Shown here: positions 1 through 8,766 of the stretch, piece by piece
How positions within the stretch are numbered: position 1 is the first letter of the stretch
How the letters are laid out: each line of letters opens with the position of its first letter
Origin: Pseudomonas hefeiensis
GTDB lineage: Bacteria; Pseudomonadota; Gammaproteobacteria; Pseudomonadales; Pseudomonadaceae
DNA length: 64,000 nucleotides
Direction: 5' to 3'
Assembly: GCF_030687835.1 (NCBI RefSeq)
Contig: NZ_CP117449.1
Span: 4,092,001-4,156,000 of the forward strand
Position numbers and translations under genes: made by a program
The notes under the pieces: generated by a model
What the model saw: the letters and a program-made list of their open reading frames with translations, nothing else
Told to the model about the DNA's origin: nothing
Database searches by the model: none

Positions 1-488
1 CTGGTGCAGGAATTTCATTGCAGCCTGGGCCGGCTCTGGGGGTGGTGATTGGCAAAGATGCGAGTCGAGTCAGTGCTGACGAGGCTCTGGATCATGTTGC
101 TGGCTATACCATCGTCAACGAATTCAGCCTTCCGGAAGAGAGTTACTACCGCCCTGCCGTGAAAGCAAAATGTCGCGATGGTTTCTGTGCCATCGGCCCG
201 GAGTTCGTACCGCGTGAACAGCTTGCCAATCCTCACGACTTGACCCTGCAACTACGAGTCAATGGCGAGCTTCGACAAGAAGACTCCACCGCAAACTTCG
301 TACGCAAGATTCCTCAGTTGATCGCCGAAATCAGCGAGTTCATGACTTTGTATGCCGGAGATGTGTTGATCACCGGCACACCTTTGGGTCGTGTCGATGT
401 CCTGCCTGGTGACCGCGTAGACGTAGAAATCCAAGGTCTGGGATGCCTGACCAATGTCATCGTTGCCGAGCAGGAGGGCACCGTATGA
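1..488 (+). CDS. hpaG: HpaG N-terminal-type subunit, 5'-truncated (OPET decarboxylase / HHDD isomerase)
   Basis: Fumarylacetoacetate hydrolase-fold protein. The frame is open to the left edge (reading from base 3), so the start lies outside the window; about 161 residues are visible. The stretch GYTIVNEFSLPEESYYRPAVK, a mid-region SFGPW-like segment and the ending TGTPLGRVDVLPGD followed by a conserved glycine loop are typical of the family. In homoprotocatechuate catabolism HpaG decarboxylates 5-oxopent-3-ene-1,2,5-tricarboxylate and isomerises the product. E. coli uses one fused protein with two such domains; here they are separate genes. The stop overlaps the next start (ATGA), so the two are translationally coupled. 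Assignment is firm because of the hpa context. Confidence 0.88.
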   Translation, partial: GAGISLQPGPALGVVIGKDASRVSADEALDHVAGYTIVNEFSLPEESYYRPAVKAKCRDGFCAIGPEFVPREQLANPHDLTLQLRVNGELRQEDSTANFVRKIPQLIAEISEFMTLYAGDVLITGTPLGRVDVLPGDRVDVEIQGLGCLTNVIVAEQEGTV

Positions 489-1255
489 AACACGCTCGTA
501 TCCGATTCGAAAGTCAAATACATTCCGTCACGGTTGATGCAGACAACATCGTGCATCTGAGGGACGGCCGCTCCCTCGGCGAAGACCAGGTCGAGTGGCT
601 GCCACCGGCCAATGGCACTATGTTTGCCCTCGGCCTGAACTATGCCGATCACGCTGCCGAACTCGCCTTCGCGCCGCCAACCGAACCGTTGGTGTTCGTT
701 AAATCAACGGGCACCTATACCGGCCACAATCAGATCACCTGGAGACCTGACAACGTTGCCTACATGCACTACGAGTGCGAACTGGTTGCGGTCATCGGCA
801 AGCCTGCGTGCAACGTCAAGCGTGAAGATGCGCTGAGCTATCTGGCGGGTTACACCGTATGCAACGACTACGCGATCCGCGATTTCCTGGAAAACTACTA
901 CCGCCCTAATTTGCGGGTAAAAAACCGTGACGCCACGACCCCGGTCGGTCCATGGATTGTCGATGTTGCAGATGTCCCCGAACCAGGCAATCTGAAACTG
1001 CGCACTTGGATCAATGGTGAGCTTCGCCAGGAAGGCTCGACCAAAGACATGATCTTCGATATCCCTTACCTGATCGAATACCTGTCCAGTTTCATGACCC
1101 TGCAGCCAGGCGACATGATCGCCACCGGTACGCCCGAAGGTCTTGCAGATGTAGTTCCGGGTGATGAGGTGATCGTGGAAGTCGAAGGCGTTGGACGCCT
1201 CGTCAATCGAATTGTCAGCGAAGCGGATTTTTTCTCCGCGCGTAAAGAGGCGTGA
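485..1255 (+). CDS. hpaG: HpaG C-terminal-type subunit (2-hydroxyhepta-2,4-diene-1,7-dioate isomerase)
   Basis: A 256-residue fumarylacetoacetate hydrolase family protein, about the length of one half of fused HpaG. The ATG overlapping the upstream stop is preferred to an in-frame start 42 bases earlier, which would run into hpaG1. Motifs seen are LGLNYADHAAEL near residue 45, the acidic metal-binding stretch MHYECELVAVIGK near residue 95, GYTVCNDYAIRDF, and the C-terminal TGTPEGLADVVPGDEV. Together with the preceding gene it performs the decarboxylation and isomerisation steps after HpaF. It lies three bases or fewer from hpaE signals, consistent with one operon. Confidence 0.92.
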   Translation: MKHARIRFESQIHSVTVDADNIVHLRDGRSLGEDQVEWLPPANGTMFALGLNYADHAAELAFAPPTEPLVFVKSTGTYTGHNQITWRPDNVAYMHYECELVAVIGKPACNVKREDALSYLAGYTVCNDYAIRDFLENYYRPNLRVKNRDATTPVGPWIVDVADVPEPGNLKLRTWINGELRQEGSTKDMIFDIPYLIEYLSSFMTLQPGDMIATGTPEGLADVVPGDEVIVEVEGVGRLVNRIVSEADFFSARKEA

Positions 1256-1260
1256 ACATT

Positions 1261-2721
1261 ATGATCAAACATTGGATCAATGGCCGTGAGGTCGAAAGCA
1301 AAGACACCTTCACCAACTACAATCCGGCCACCGGCGAAGCGATTGGTGAAGTGGCCAGTGGCGGTGCCGAAGAAGTCGCACAAGCGGTGGCAGCGGCCAA
1401 GGAAGCCTTTCCTAAATGGGCCAATACTCCAGCCAAAGAGCGTGCACGACTCATGCGCAAACTTGGCGAGCTGATTGAGCAAAACGTTCCTCATCTGGCC
1501 GAGCTGGAGACCTTGGACACGGGCCTGCCGATCCATCAAACCAAAAACGTGTTAATTCCGCGCGCATCGCACAACTTCGATTTTTTCGCCGAAGTCTGCA
1601 CTCGCATGGACGGTCACAGTTATCCGGTCGACGACCAGATGCTCAACTACACCTTGTATCAACCGGTGGGCGTTTGCGGCCTGGTGTCACCCTGGAACGT
1701 GCCGTTCATGACGGCAACCTGGAAGACAGCACCGTGCCTGGCACTGGGCAACACTGCCGTGCTTAAAATGTCCGAGCTGTCGCCGCTGACGGCCAACGAG
1801 CTGGGTCGTCTGGCCGTCGAAGCCGGTATTCCGAACGGTGTGCTCAACGTCATCCAGGGCTATGGTGCGACTGCCGGTGACGCGCTGGTTAGGCACCCGG
1901 ACGTACGAGCGATCTCCTTCACCGGCGGCACCGCCACCGGCAAGAAAATCATGCAAACCGCCGGCCTGAAAAAGTATTCCATGGAGCTGGGCGGCAAGTC
2001 CCCGGTGCTGATCTTCGAAGATGCCGACCTGGAGCGTGCCCTCGACGCGGCGCTGTTCACCATCTTCTCGCTCAATGGCGAGCGCTGCACCGCCGGTAGC
2101 CGTATCTTCATTCAGGAAAGTGTTTACCCGCAGTTCGTGGCTGAGTTCGCGGCACGTGCCAAACGCTTGATCGTCGGGGATCCGCAAGACCCGAAAACCC
2201 AGGTCGGCTCGATGATCACCCAGGCCCACTACGACAAGGTCACCGGCTACATCAAGATCGGCATCGAAGAAGGCGCCACCCTCCTCGCCGGCGGTCTGGA
2301 GCGTCCAGCCAACCTGCCAGCCCACTTGAGCAGAGGTCAGTTTATCCAGCCGACGGTGTTCGCCGATGTGAACAATAAAATGCGCATTGCCCAGGAAGAA
2401 ATCTTTGGTCCGGTGGTGTGCCTGATTCCGTTTAAGGATGAAGCCGAGGCCTTGCAACTGGCGAACGACACCGAATACGGCCTGGCGTCGTACATCTGGA
2501 CTCAGGACATCGGTAAGGCGCATCGCCTGGCCTACGGCATCGAAGCCGGTATGGTATTCATCAACAGCCAGAACGTGCGGGACTTGCGTCAGCCGTTTGG
2601 TGGCGTGAAAGGTTCCGGCACCGGACGCGAAGGCGGCCAGTACAGCTTCGAGGTTTTCGCCGAAATCAAGAACGTTTGCATTTCCATGGGCAATCATCAC
2701 ATCCCTCGCTGGGGACTATGA
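1261..2721 (+). CDS. hpaE: 5-carboxymethyl-2-hydroxymuconate semialdehyde dehydrogenase
   Basis: A 486-residue NAD-dependent aldehyde dehydrogenase that oxidises the ring-cleavage product of homoprotocatechuate. The catalytic residues are visible: Glu242 in MELGGKSP and Cys276 in NGERCTAGSR. PWNVPF and the C-terminal PFGGVKGSGTGREGG are family signatures. I choose ATG 1261 because an AAAGAGG-like ribosome site lies about ten bases upstream; the GTG at 1252 overlaps the hpaG2 stop and would sit too close to that site. Length equals that of known HpaE proteins. A strong hairpin follows the gene. Confidence 0.95.
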   Translation: MIKHWINGREVESKDTFTNYNPATGEAIGEVASGGAEEVAQAVAAAKEAFPKWANTPAKERARLMRKLGELIEQNVPHLAELETLDTGLPIHQTKNVLIPRASHNFDFFAEVCTRMDGHSYPVDDQMLNYTLYQPVGVCGLVSPWNVPFMTATWKTAPCLALGNTAVLKMSELSPLTANELGRLAVEAGIPNGVLNVIQGYGATAGDALVRHPDVRAISFTGGTATGKKIMQTAGLKKYSMELGGKSPVLIFEDADLERALDAALFTIFSLNGERCTAGSRIFIQESVYPQFVAEFAARAKRLIVGDPQDPKTQVGSMITQAHYDKVTGYIKIGIEEGATLLAGGLERPANLPAHLSRGQFIQPTVFADVNNKMRIAQEEIFGPVVCLIPFKDEAEALQLANDTEYGLASYIWTQDIGKAHRLAYGIEAGMVFINSQNVRDLRQPFGGVKGSGTGREGGQYSFEVFAEIKNVCISMGNHHIPRWGL

Positions 2722-2745
2722 GCAGCCGATAGCCGCTGCTGAAGG

Positions 2746-2780
2746 CTGCGATGAGGCGCGCATCGGCTCATCGCAGTTTT
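2746..2780 (+). terminator. Hairpin with T-run between hpaE and hpaD
   Basis: CTGCGATGAG and CTCATCGCAG form a perfect 10-bp stem around an 11-base loop, directly followed by TTTT. It has the form of a rho-independent terminator, but hpaD starts only 49 bases downstream on the same strand, so it more likely acts as a partial terminator or an mRNA-stability element that sets different levels of hpaE and hpaD. Confidence 0.6.
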
Positions 2781-2828
2781 CACTGGCCGCTGAATTGAAC
2801 TGACAAGAATAATTTCAGGAGAATCATC

Positions 2829-3686
2829 ATGGGCGAAGTCGTCCTGGCTGCAAAAGTCTGTCATGTCCCGTCGATGTACCTGTCCGAGCTGCCGGGCAAA
2901 CACCACGGTTGCCGTGCTGCCGCTATCGCCGGACATAAGGAAATAGGCCGTCGCGCGCGCGAACTGGGTGCCGACACTGCCGTAGTGTTCGACGTCCACT
3001 GGCTGGTGAACAGCGGCTACCACGTGAACAACGGTGAGCACTTCAGTGGTGTTTACACAAGCAATGAACTACCGCATTTCATCAAGGATATGGTTTACCA
3101 CTACCCTGGCTGCCCGGAACTCGGACAACTGATCGCCGAGGAAGCCAACGCAGCCGGTGTGCGTACGCTGTCGCATAACATCCCGAGTCTGGAGTTGGAA
3201 TACGGCACCCTGGTGCCCATGCGCTACATGCACATGGATGTACCTGCAGCCGAAAAACTCAAAGTAATTTCCATCGCGGCCTGGTGTGCCTGGCATCGCC
3301 TGGAAGACAGCTTCACTTTCGGCGCCGCCGTACGCCGCGCAATCGAGAAGAGCGACCGCAAAGTCCTGGTGCTGGCCTCCGGTTCTCTGTCGCATCGTTT
3401 CTCTGACGATCGCGAGGCGGAAGCCAATATCCACAACTGGACGCGTGAATTCGACAAGCAGGTCGACATGCACGTGGTCAAGCTGTGGCGTGAAGGTCGA
3501 TTCAAAGAATTCTGCTCGATGCTTCCTGATTACGCCGAACACTGCTTCGGCGAAGGCAAGATGCACGACACCGCCATGCTCCTAGGTCTGCTAGGTGGTC
3601 CGGACTACAACAAGCCGGTCGAAGTCCTCACGGAGCCCTTTGGCAGCTCCGGAACCGGCCAGATCAACGCCATTTTCCCGCTCTGA
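2829..3686 (+). CDS. hpaD: 3,4-dihydroxyphenylacetate 2,3-dioxygenase
   Basis: A 285-residue class III (LigB-type) extradiol dioxygenase that opens the ring of homoprotocatechuate to 5-carboxymethyl-2-hydroxymuconate semialdehyde. The conserved openings HVPSMYLSELPGKHHGCR and VVFDVHWLVNSGYHVN hold the expected histidines, and LASGSLSHRF contains another conserved one; length matches HpaD of proteobacteria. A clear ribosome site (CAGGAG) precedes the ATG. It sits between hpaE and hpaF, as expected for the meta-cleavage operon, but behind the hairpin after hpaE. Confidence 0.95.
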   Translation: MGEVVLAAKVCHVPSMYLSELPGKHHGCRAAAIAGHKEIGRRARELGADTAVVFDVHWLVNSGYHVNNGEHFSGVYTSNELPHFIKDMVYHYPGCPELGQLIAEEANAAGVRTLSHNIPSLELEYGTLVPMRYMHMDVPAAEKLKVISIAAWCAWHRLEDSFTFGAAVRRAIEKSDRKVLVLASGSLSHRFSDDREAEANIHNWTREFDKQVDMHVVKLWREGRFKEFCSMLPDYAEHCFGEGKMHDTAMLLGLLGGPDYNKPVEVLTEPFGSSGTGQINAIFPL

Positions 3687-3748
3687 ATTTCGCTCAAGCG
3701 GCAGGGACGCGCCCGCCGCTCAGCGCAACTACCTCCCAGGAGGGCACG

Positions 3749-4141
3749 ATGCCGCACTTTATTGCTGAATACACCGACAACATCGAGCAACAGGCCGACT
3801 TGCCGGGCCTTTTTGAAAAAGTCCACGCGACACTTGGGAGCAGTGGTGTATTTCCGCTGGGGGGAATCCGTAGCCGAGGCGTTCGGCTGGATACGTGGCG
3901 TATGGCCGACGGCAAACACGATTACGCCTTCGTTCACATGACGCTGAAGGTAGGCCATGGTCGCGACCTGGCGACACGCCAACAGGTCGCTGAAAAGCTG
4001 TTCGAAGTCATTACCGCCCACTTTGCACCGTTGCAGACAGAACGCCTGCTGGCGCTGTCGTTTGAAATGATCGAACTGCACCCCGAGCTGAACTTTAAGC
4101 TCAACAACGTGCATGCCTTCCTCAAGCAGCAGGCGAATTAG
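3749..4141 (+). CDS. hpaF: 5-carboxymethyl-2-hydroxymuconate delta-isomerase
   Basis: A 130-residue tautomerase-superfamily protein. It begins Met-Pro-His-Phe; after methionine removal the N-terminal proline is the catalytic base in this family. The segments IRSRGVRLDTWRMADGKHDYAFVHM and LSFEMIELHPELNFKLNN are characteristic of CHMI. It isomerises the HpaE product to 5-oxopent-3-ene-1,2,5-tricarboxylate for HpaG. A perfect AGGAGG ribosome site precedes the start. Confidence 0.94.
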   Translation: MPHFIAEYTDNIEQQADLPGLFEKVHATLGSSGVFPLGGIRSRGVRLDTWRMADGKHDYAFVHMTLKVGHGRDLATRQQVAEKLFEVITAHFAPLQTERLLALSFEMIELHPELNFKLNNVHAFLKQQAN

Positions 4142-4184
4142 CAAGCCCTCTCCCATCGGCCTCTCTCACAAAAAGTACAAAATC

Positions 4185-5489
4185 ATGAGCTTAGCCACTT
4201 CCGCTACACAGCCTTTGAGCGATGCCGCAACGTCGACTCACCGCACGGTGACCTGGCGGCTGATGCCGCTGCTGCTGGTGTGTTATCTGTTTGCTCATCT
4301 TGATCGGATCAACATTGGTTTCGCCAAGATGCAGATGGGCGCCGACCTGCAGTTCAGCGATACCGTCTACGGCTTTGGTGCGGGCCTGTTTTTTATCGCC
4401 TACGCGATGTTCGGTGTACCCAGCAACATCGCTCTGGACCGCATCGGGCCACGACGGTGGATCGCTTTGTTGATGGTCGTCTGGGGGACCCTGTCGACCA
4501 GCATGCTGTTGATCAACAGCGCTGAGGGTTTCTACGCGTTGCGCTTCTTGCTCGGCGTCGCCGAGGCCGGATTTTTCCCAGGCATTCTGGTGTACCTGAA
4601 TCGCTGGTATCCGGCCAGCAGGCGCGCACAAGTAACCGCGTTGTTTGCCATTGCCGTGCCGCTGGCCGGGGTCATCGGTGGCCCTCTATCGGGTGGTATC
4701 CTGCAAGGCTTTCATGATGTCGGGGGCCTACGTGGGTGGCAGTGGATGTTCCTGATTGAAGGCGCGCCAGTCGTGCTTCTCGGCTTGCTGGTACTTAAGG
4801 TGTTGCCTGACAACTTCGAGTCGGTCAGCTGGCTGAGCAACGAGCAGAAAAACCAACTGCGCAACCAATTGGCTAGCGAAGAGCAACGCAAATCCATTCT
4901 CTCGTTTGGCGCAATCCTGCGAAATCCGCAGGTCTGGCTACTAGTGGGCATTTATTGCGCGGTCATGTTGGCGGTCAACACGCTAGCTTTCTGGATGCCT
5001 ACCCTGATTCATAGCTCCGGGATTGGCAGCGACGGCAAGGTAGGCCTGCTCAGTGCCCTGCCCTATCTGGCAGGCTGCGGTTTCATGATCGCCTGCGGAC
5101 GCTCATCGGACCGGCGTCGCGAACGCCGGTGGCACTTGAGTGTGCCATTGCTCATGTCAGCTCTCGGTATCGCCGTAGCCGGACTTTTGCCTGGCGATCC
5201 CTTCATGGTAATCGGCGGATTGGTGATTGCGGGTATGGGCGCGAGCGCCGCACTGCCGATGTTTTGGCAGTTACCACCCGCATTCCTGTCAAACAGTACC
5301 CAGGCGGCGGGCATCGCCTTGATCAGTTCTTTGGGAAGCATTGCCTCGTTTCTGACACCCAATCTGATTGGCTGGATGCGTGACACCACCCACAACGCCA
5401 GTCTTGCCCTCTACGTCCTCGCGACCTTGATCGTCGCAGGCGCCTTTCTAGTGCTGCGCACGCCCGCCGCCATCGTCAATCCTCATTAA
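4185..5489 (+). CDS. hpaX: MFS transporter, 4-hydroxyphenylacetate permease-like
   Basis: A 434-residue, twelve-helix major facilitator of the anion:cation symporter group. The first helix carries WRLMPLLLVCYLFAHLDRINIGFAK and the loop after helix 2 GVPSNIALDRIGPRRWI, both typical of HpaX and phthalate permeases. The ATG at 4185 is preferred; an upstream in-frame start would overlap hpaF. Its place inside the hpa operon makes 4-hydroxyphenylacetate or homoprotocatechuate the likely substrate. The MFS gene at 25.8 kb is a clear relative with the same N-terminal signature. Confidence 0.88.
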   Translation: MSLATSATQPLSDAATSTHRTVTWRLMPLLLVCYLFAHLDRINIGFAKMQMGADLQFSDTVYGFGAGLFFIAYAMFGVPSNIALDRIGPRRWIALLMVVWGTLSTSMLLINSAEGFYALRFLLGVAEAGFFPGILVYLNRWYPASRRAQVTALFAIAVPLAGVIGGPLSGGILQGFHDVGGLRGWQWMFLIEGAPVVLLGLLVLKVLPDNFESVSWLSNEQKNQLRNQLASEEQRKSILSFGAILRNPQVWLLVGIYCAVMLAVNTLAFWMPTLIHSSGIGSDGKVGLLSALPYLAGCGFMIACGRSSDRRRERRWHLSVPLLMSALGIAVAGLLPGDPFMVIGGLVIAGMGASAALPMFWQLPPAFLSNSTQAAGIALISSLGSIASFLTPNLIGWMRDTTHNASLALYVLATLIVAGAFLVLRTPAAIVNPH

Positions 5490-5501
5490 GAGATCCACGT
5501 C

Positions 5502-6305
5502 ATGCTTGATCAAGAACTCATCCAGCAAGCCGCTGCTCAACTGGACAACGCCGAACGCACTCGTGAGCAAGTCGGGCAGTTCTCCCTCGCACATCCACAG
5601 ATCACCATCGAAGATGCCTATGCCATTCAGCGAGCCTGGGTGGCGCAGAAAATAAAAAACGGACGCAAGCTGGTGGGGCACAAGATTGGTCTGACCTCTC
5701 GGGCGATGCAGGTTTCATCAAATATTTCAGAACCGGATTACGGGGCGTTGCTGGACGACATGCTGTTCGACGAAGGCACCGATATCCCCTTCAATCGTTT
5801 TATCGTACCGCGGGTTGAAGTGGAGCTGGCATTCATCCTCGGCAAGCCGCTCAAAGGCCCCAACGTCACTATTTTCGATGTGCTGGATGCTACTGAATGG
5901 GTGATCCCTGCCCTGGAAATCATTGACGCGCGAATTCAGCAGATCGACCCCGAAACCAAAGCCACGCGCAAGGTCTTCGACACCATTTCCGACAATGCGG
6001 CGAACGCAGGAGTGGTCATGGGTGGGCGTGCTGTGCGCCCTCATGAGGTCGACCTTCGTAAGGTGCCAGCGGTTTTGTACCGCAATGGCGTGATCGAGGA
6101 ATCAGGGGTTTCTGCCGCCGTGCTCAATCATCCCGCGAAAGGTGTCGCCTGGCTGGCCAACAAGCTAGCCCCATACGACGTCACGTTACAACCGGGGCAA
6201 ATTATTCTGGGCGGGTCGTTTACCCGTCCAGTGTCTGCCAGCCCAGGCGATACCTTCCATGTCGACTACGACATGCTGGGCTCCATTTCCTGCCGCTTCG
6301 TCTGA
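5502..6305 (+). CDS. hpaH: 2-oxo-hept-4-ene-1,7-dioate hydratase
   Basis: A 267-residue member of the fumarylacetoacetate hydrolase-like hydratase/decarboxylase family. The metal-binding segment [15 protein letters not shown] near residue 105 with its two glutamates, and [22 protein letters not shown] near residue 165, match HpaH and MhpD. It adds water to 2-oxo-hept-4-ene-1,7-dioate, giving the HpaI substrate. It starts 12 bases after hpaX and ends 18 bases before hpaI. Confidence 0.94.
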   Translation: MLDQELIQQAAAQLDNAERTREQVGQFSLAHPQITIEDAYAIQRAWVAQKIKNGRKLVGHKIGLTSRAMQVSSNISEPDYGALLDDMLFDEGTDIPFNRFIVPRVEVELAFILGKPLKGPNVTIFDVLDATEWVIPALEIIDARIQQIDPETKATRKVFDTISDNAANAGVVMGGRAVRPHEVDLRKVPAVLYRNGVIEESGVSAAVLNHPAKGVAWLANKLAPYDVTLQPGQIILGGSFTRPVSASPGDTFHVDYDMLGSISCRFV

Positions 6306-6323
6306 CTCCTGGAGGACTGATTC

Positions 6324-7124
6324 ATGGATATGCCCATCAACACATTCAAGCAACGCCTGAAAAGCGGCAAAGCGCAGATCGGCCTTTGGCTCGGCCTGGC
6401 CACCCCTTACTGCGCAGAGCTGGCTGCCAATGCCGATTTCGATTGGCTATTGATCGACGGCGAGCACGCGCCCAATGACGTACGCAGCATGCTCGGCCAA
6501 CTGCAGGCGATAGCGCCCTACGCAAGTCATCCGGTGATCCGCCCTGTCGCTGGCGACACGACGTTGATCAAACAGATTTTGGACATCGGCACCCAGACTT
6601 TGTTGATACCAATGGTCGAAAGCGCCGAACAAGCGCGAGAGCTGGTGCGTGCCGTGCACTATCCACCCAGTGGCGTGCGCGGTGTAGGCAGCGCGTTGGC
6701 GCGGGCGTCGCGCTGGAACAGCGTGCCCGGCTACCTGGACAAGGCTGACGAGCAAATATGCCTGCTGGTGCAGATTGAAAGCCTGAAAGGCTTGGAGAAT
6801 CTGGATGCCATCGTCAACGTCGAAGGCGTTGACGGGGTGTTTATCGGCCCTGCCGACCTCAGCGCTGCGATGGGCCATCGCGGTAACCCGGGCCATCCCG
6901 AAGTTCAAGCAGTAATTGAAGACACCATCATACGAATCCGCGATGCCGGCAAAGCGCCCGGCATTCTCAGCGCCGACGAAAGATTAGCCAGACGCTACAT
7001 CGAGCTCGGCGCGGCATTCGTAGCGGTCGGCGTCGACACTTCCGTACTGATGCAAGGCCTGCAAGCACTGACAAGCAAGTTCAGAAATACCCCGGCCACG
7101 ATCAGTACCGGCGGTGTTTACTGA
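6324..7124 (+). CDS. hpaI: 4-hydroxy-2-oxoheptane-1,7-dioate aldolase
   Basis: A 266-residue class II pyruvate aldolase of the HpaI family, which splits the HpaH product into pyruvate and succinate semialdehyde. The base histidine is His48 in LLIDGEHAP; the metal glutamate lies in LVQIESLKG and the metal aspartate in [22 protein letters not shown] is a good ribosome site. This is the last gene of the visible hpa operon; hpaR faces it from the other strand. Confidence 0.95.
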   Translation: MDMPINTFKQRLKSGKAQIGLWLGLATPYCAELAANADFDWLLIDGEHAPNDVRSMLGQLQAIAPYASHPVIRPVAGDTTLIKQILDIGTQTLLIPMVESAEQARELVRAVHYPPSGVRGVGSALARASRWNSVPGYLDKADEQICLLVQIESLKGLENLDAIVNVEGVDGVFIGPADLSAAMGHRGNPGHPEVQAVIEDTIIRIRDAGKAPGILSADERLARRYIELGAAFVAVGVDTSVLMQGLQALTSKFRNTPATISTGGVY

Positions 7125-7187
7125 TTTCAGGTAAATTGCAAATGCTCGCCGCTAGCAGACATCAATGCCAGCGGTGACCACTCCGCC

Positions 7188-7610
7188 TCAACGCTTCAGT
7201 GTCTTCAACTCATTGAGCAACACTAACAACGTCTGCAACTTCTCCGCGCCGTAGCGCTCCTGCAAGCGCTCATAGTTCTCTTCCATGCGCCCGCTCATAC
7301 TTTCAAAGCAACGCTCTCCGGCAGCGGTCAGTTTCACCAGAACTCGGCGCTGGTCGTGTTCTGAGCGCCGTCGTTCGACCAACTCTGCGGTCTCCATCCG
7401 CGCCAGTACGCCAGTCATGCTGGGCTTGAGAATACATGCCAAGTCCGCCAAGCGATTGATCTCCAGTTCGCCCTGCTGACTGAGAATCCGCACTACCCGC
7501 CATTGTTGCTCAGTGAGGCCTATATCTTTCAGAGAAGGCCGGAAAAAACTCATGGCCACTTCCCGGGCCTGGAGCAGGTTGAGTGTCAGAGACTGTCGGT
7601 GCTTGGGCAT
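7188..7610 (-). CDS. hpaR: MarR-family repressor of homoprotocatechuate catabolism
   Basis: A 140-residue winged-helix regulator with the layout of HpaR. The DNA-binding core runs from LTEQQWRVVRILSQQGELEINRLAD (residues ~33-57) through ILKPSMTGVLARMETAELVERRRSEHDQRRVLVKLT, with the basic wing intact. It faces the hpa operon tail to tail and follows the C1/C2 hydroxylase genes, from which an intrinsic terminator separates it, so it probably has its own promoter. HpaR of E. coli W represses the meta-cleavage operon and is released by hydroxyphenylacetates; the same role is inferred here. Confidence 0.87.
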   Translation of the reverse strand: MPKHRQSLTLNLLQAREVAMSFFRPSLKDIGLTEQQWRVVRILSQQGELEINRLADLACILKPSMTGVLARMETAELVERRRSEHDQRRVLVKLTAAGERCFESMSGRMEENYERLQERYGAEKLQTLLVLLNELKTLKR

Positions 7611-7632
7611 TTAGAAACGGCTCAAAAATCAG

Positions 7633-7644
7633 TTAGCATGTTAA
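7633..7644. promoter_or_regulatory. Candidate MarR-type operator upstream of hpaR
   Basis: TTAGCATGTTAA is a palindrome of the form TTA-n-CATG-n-TAA starting 22 bases upstream of the hpaR start codon and within an AT-rich stretch that could hold its promoter. MarR proteins often bind such short dyads and autorepress. Only position and symmetry support this. Confidence 0.35.
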
Positions 7645-7688
7645 TTATCTTATCACGCCGAAATAGCGATGACGTTTCTAGCGTCCAT

Positions 7689-7713
7689 AAAAAACGGCGC
7701 ATTTATGCGCCGT
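7689..7713 (-). terminator. Intrinsic terminator after the C1 reductase gene
   Basis: Read on the minus strand, ACGGCGCA-TAAA-TGCGCCGT forms a perfect 8-bp GC-rich stem with a four-base loop, followed at once by six T residues. It lies 26 bases beyond the stop of the flavin reductase gene and ends the C2-C1 transcript before hpaR. Confidence 0.88.
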
Positions 7714-7738
7714 CCATTTAATCGCTAACCAGAGCACG

Positions 7739-8689
7739 TCAGAGCCTGATAACCGCTTTCAACACAGTCTTGAAGGTTTCCAATTGGTCGTCGCTGAATT
7801 GACTGAAGACTTTTTCCTGCTGTTCTCGGGCTATTGTCCATAATCCTTCTGTTTCATCGATACCTTTAACGGTCAGACGCAAGCGCTTATCTTCTTCACA
7901 GACCAGCCCCTTACGAGTGAGATTGGCGACGGCCTCTTCGATTTCCCGCTCGGGCATCGCCACCTCCCGTTGCAGATCCGTGAGGCTCAACCCTGCATCG
8001 TTTTCCAGCACCATCAACATACGCGCCTCACTTGTCCGCAAACCTGTGGACAATTGCCGCGGCTGATAGCTTGCCTGATACGCGCGCAATGCTTGGGTCA
8101 TGAGGTAGTACAAATTGTGGCTCAGCCTTCCTTGGAAGTGGCTGCTAGGCGGCTGACCTTCAGCACTTTTTGTCATGCGCGTGTGGGGCAACACCATGGA
8201 GTATGCGCCCTGGTGGTACAGCAACGGCGAACGACCAAAATCATCGAAAGCCACTACCTTACCGATCATGATCCAATGATCACCACCGTCCACCTGCTGA
8301 TATTTTTCGCACTGAAAACGCGCGGAGCAATCAGCAAGAATGGGCGCCCTTCCGTGACCTGACTCGTATTCGATGCCAGCAAAACGATCGTCTTTCGGAC
8401 GAGCGAAATTGTTCGACAAATCAATTTGATCTGCAGCAAGCACATTCACGGCAAAGTGGGTAGCGGCAGCAAATACATCATGACTGGTTGATCGCTTATC
8501 GATACTCCAGAGAATCAACGGCGGATCGAGCGACACCGAGTTGAAGCTATTGGCCGTCACCCCCACTTTTCGGCCATCGTGATCGGCGGCTGTCACCACT
8601 GTCACACCGGTGGCGAAGTTACCTAAGGCGCGGCGAAATGCACGCGAATCGAAGGCAGAAGAAGCTGCAATTTCATAAATATCGGACAT
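7739..8689 (-). CDS. 4-hydroxyphenylacetate 3-hydroxylase, reductase component C1
   Basis: A 316-residue protein with an N-terminal flavin-reductase domain (about residues 14-170; RRALGNFATGVTVVTA and VTANSFNSVSLDPPLILWSI bind flavin) and a C-terminal MarR-like winged-helix domain (about 190-310; LMVLENDAGLSLTDLQREVAMPEREIEEAVANL). This two-domain build and length match the C1 component of Acinetobacter baumannii p-hydroxyphenylacetate hydroxylase, whose C-terminal domain senses substrate and controls NADH oxidation. It supplies reduced FMN to the adjacent C2 oxygenase. A GAGC/GCCC-paired hairpin lies in the 77-base gap after the C2 gene. Confidence 0.88.
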   Translation of the reverse strand: MSDIYEIAASSAFDSRAFRRALGNFATGVTVVTAADHDGRKVGVTANSFNSVSLDPPLILWSIDKRSTSHDVFAAATHFAVNVLAADQIDLSNNFARPKDDRFAGIEYESGHGRAPILADCSARFQCEKYQQVDGGDHWIMIGKVVAFDDFGRSPLLYHQGAYSMVLPHTRMTKSAEGQPPSSHFQGRLSHNLYYLMTQALRAYQASYQPRQLSTGLRTSEARMLMVLENDAGLSLTDLQREVAMPEREIEEAVANLTRKGLVCEEDKRLRLTVKGIDETEGLWTIAREQQEKVFSQFSDDQLETFKTVLKAVIRL

Positions 8690-8766
8690 GCAAGACTCCC
8701 GAGCACGCCCCCTGGGCGCGCTCTGATTATTTTTATGAGGGGCTTGTGGCTTGAGGGCGAACGGCC

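Noticed and set aside
1252..1260. Earlier GTG start for hpaE
   Set aside because: It overlaps the hpaG2 stop and leaves only about two bases to the ribosome site; ATG 1261 has proper spacing.
1687..2700. A 337-codon leftward frame inside hpaE
   Set aside because: Antisense to a complete aldehyde dehydrogenase; no ribosome site or family resemblance.
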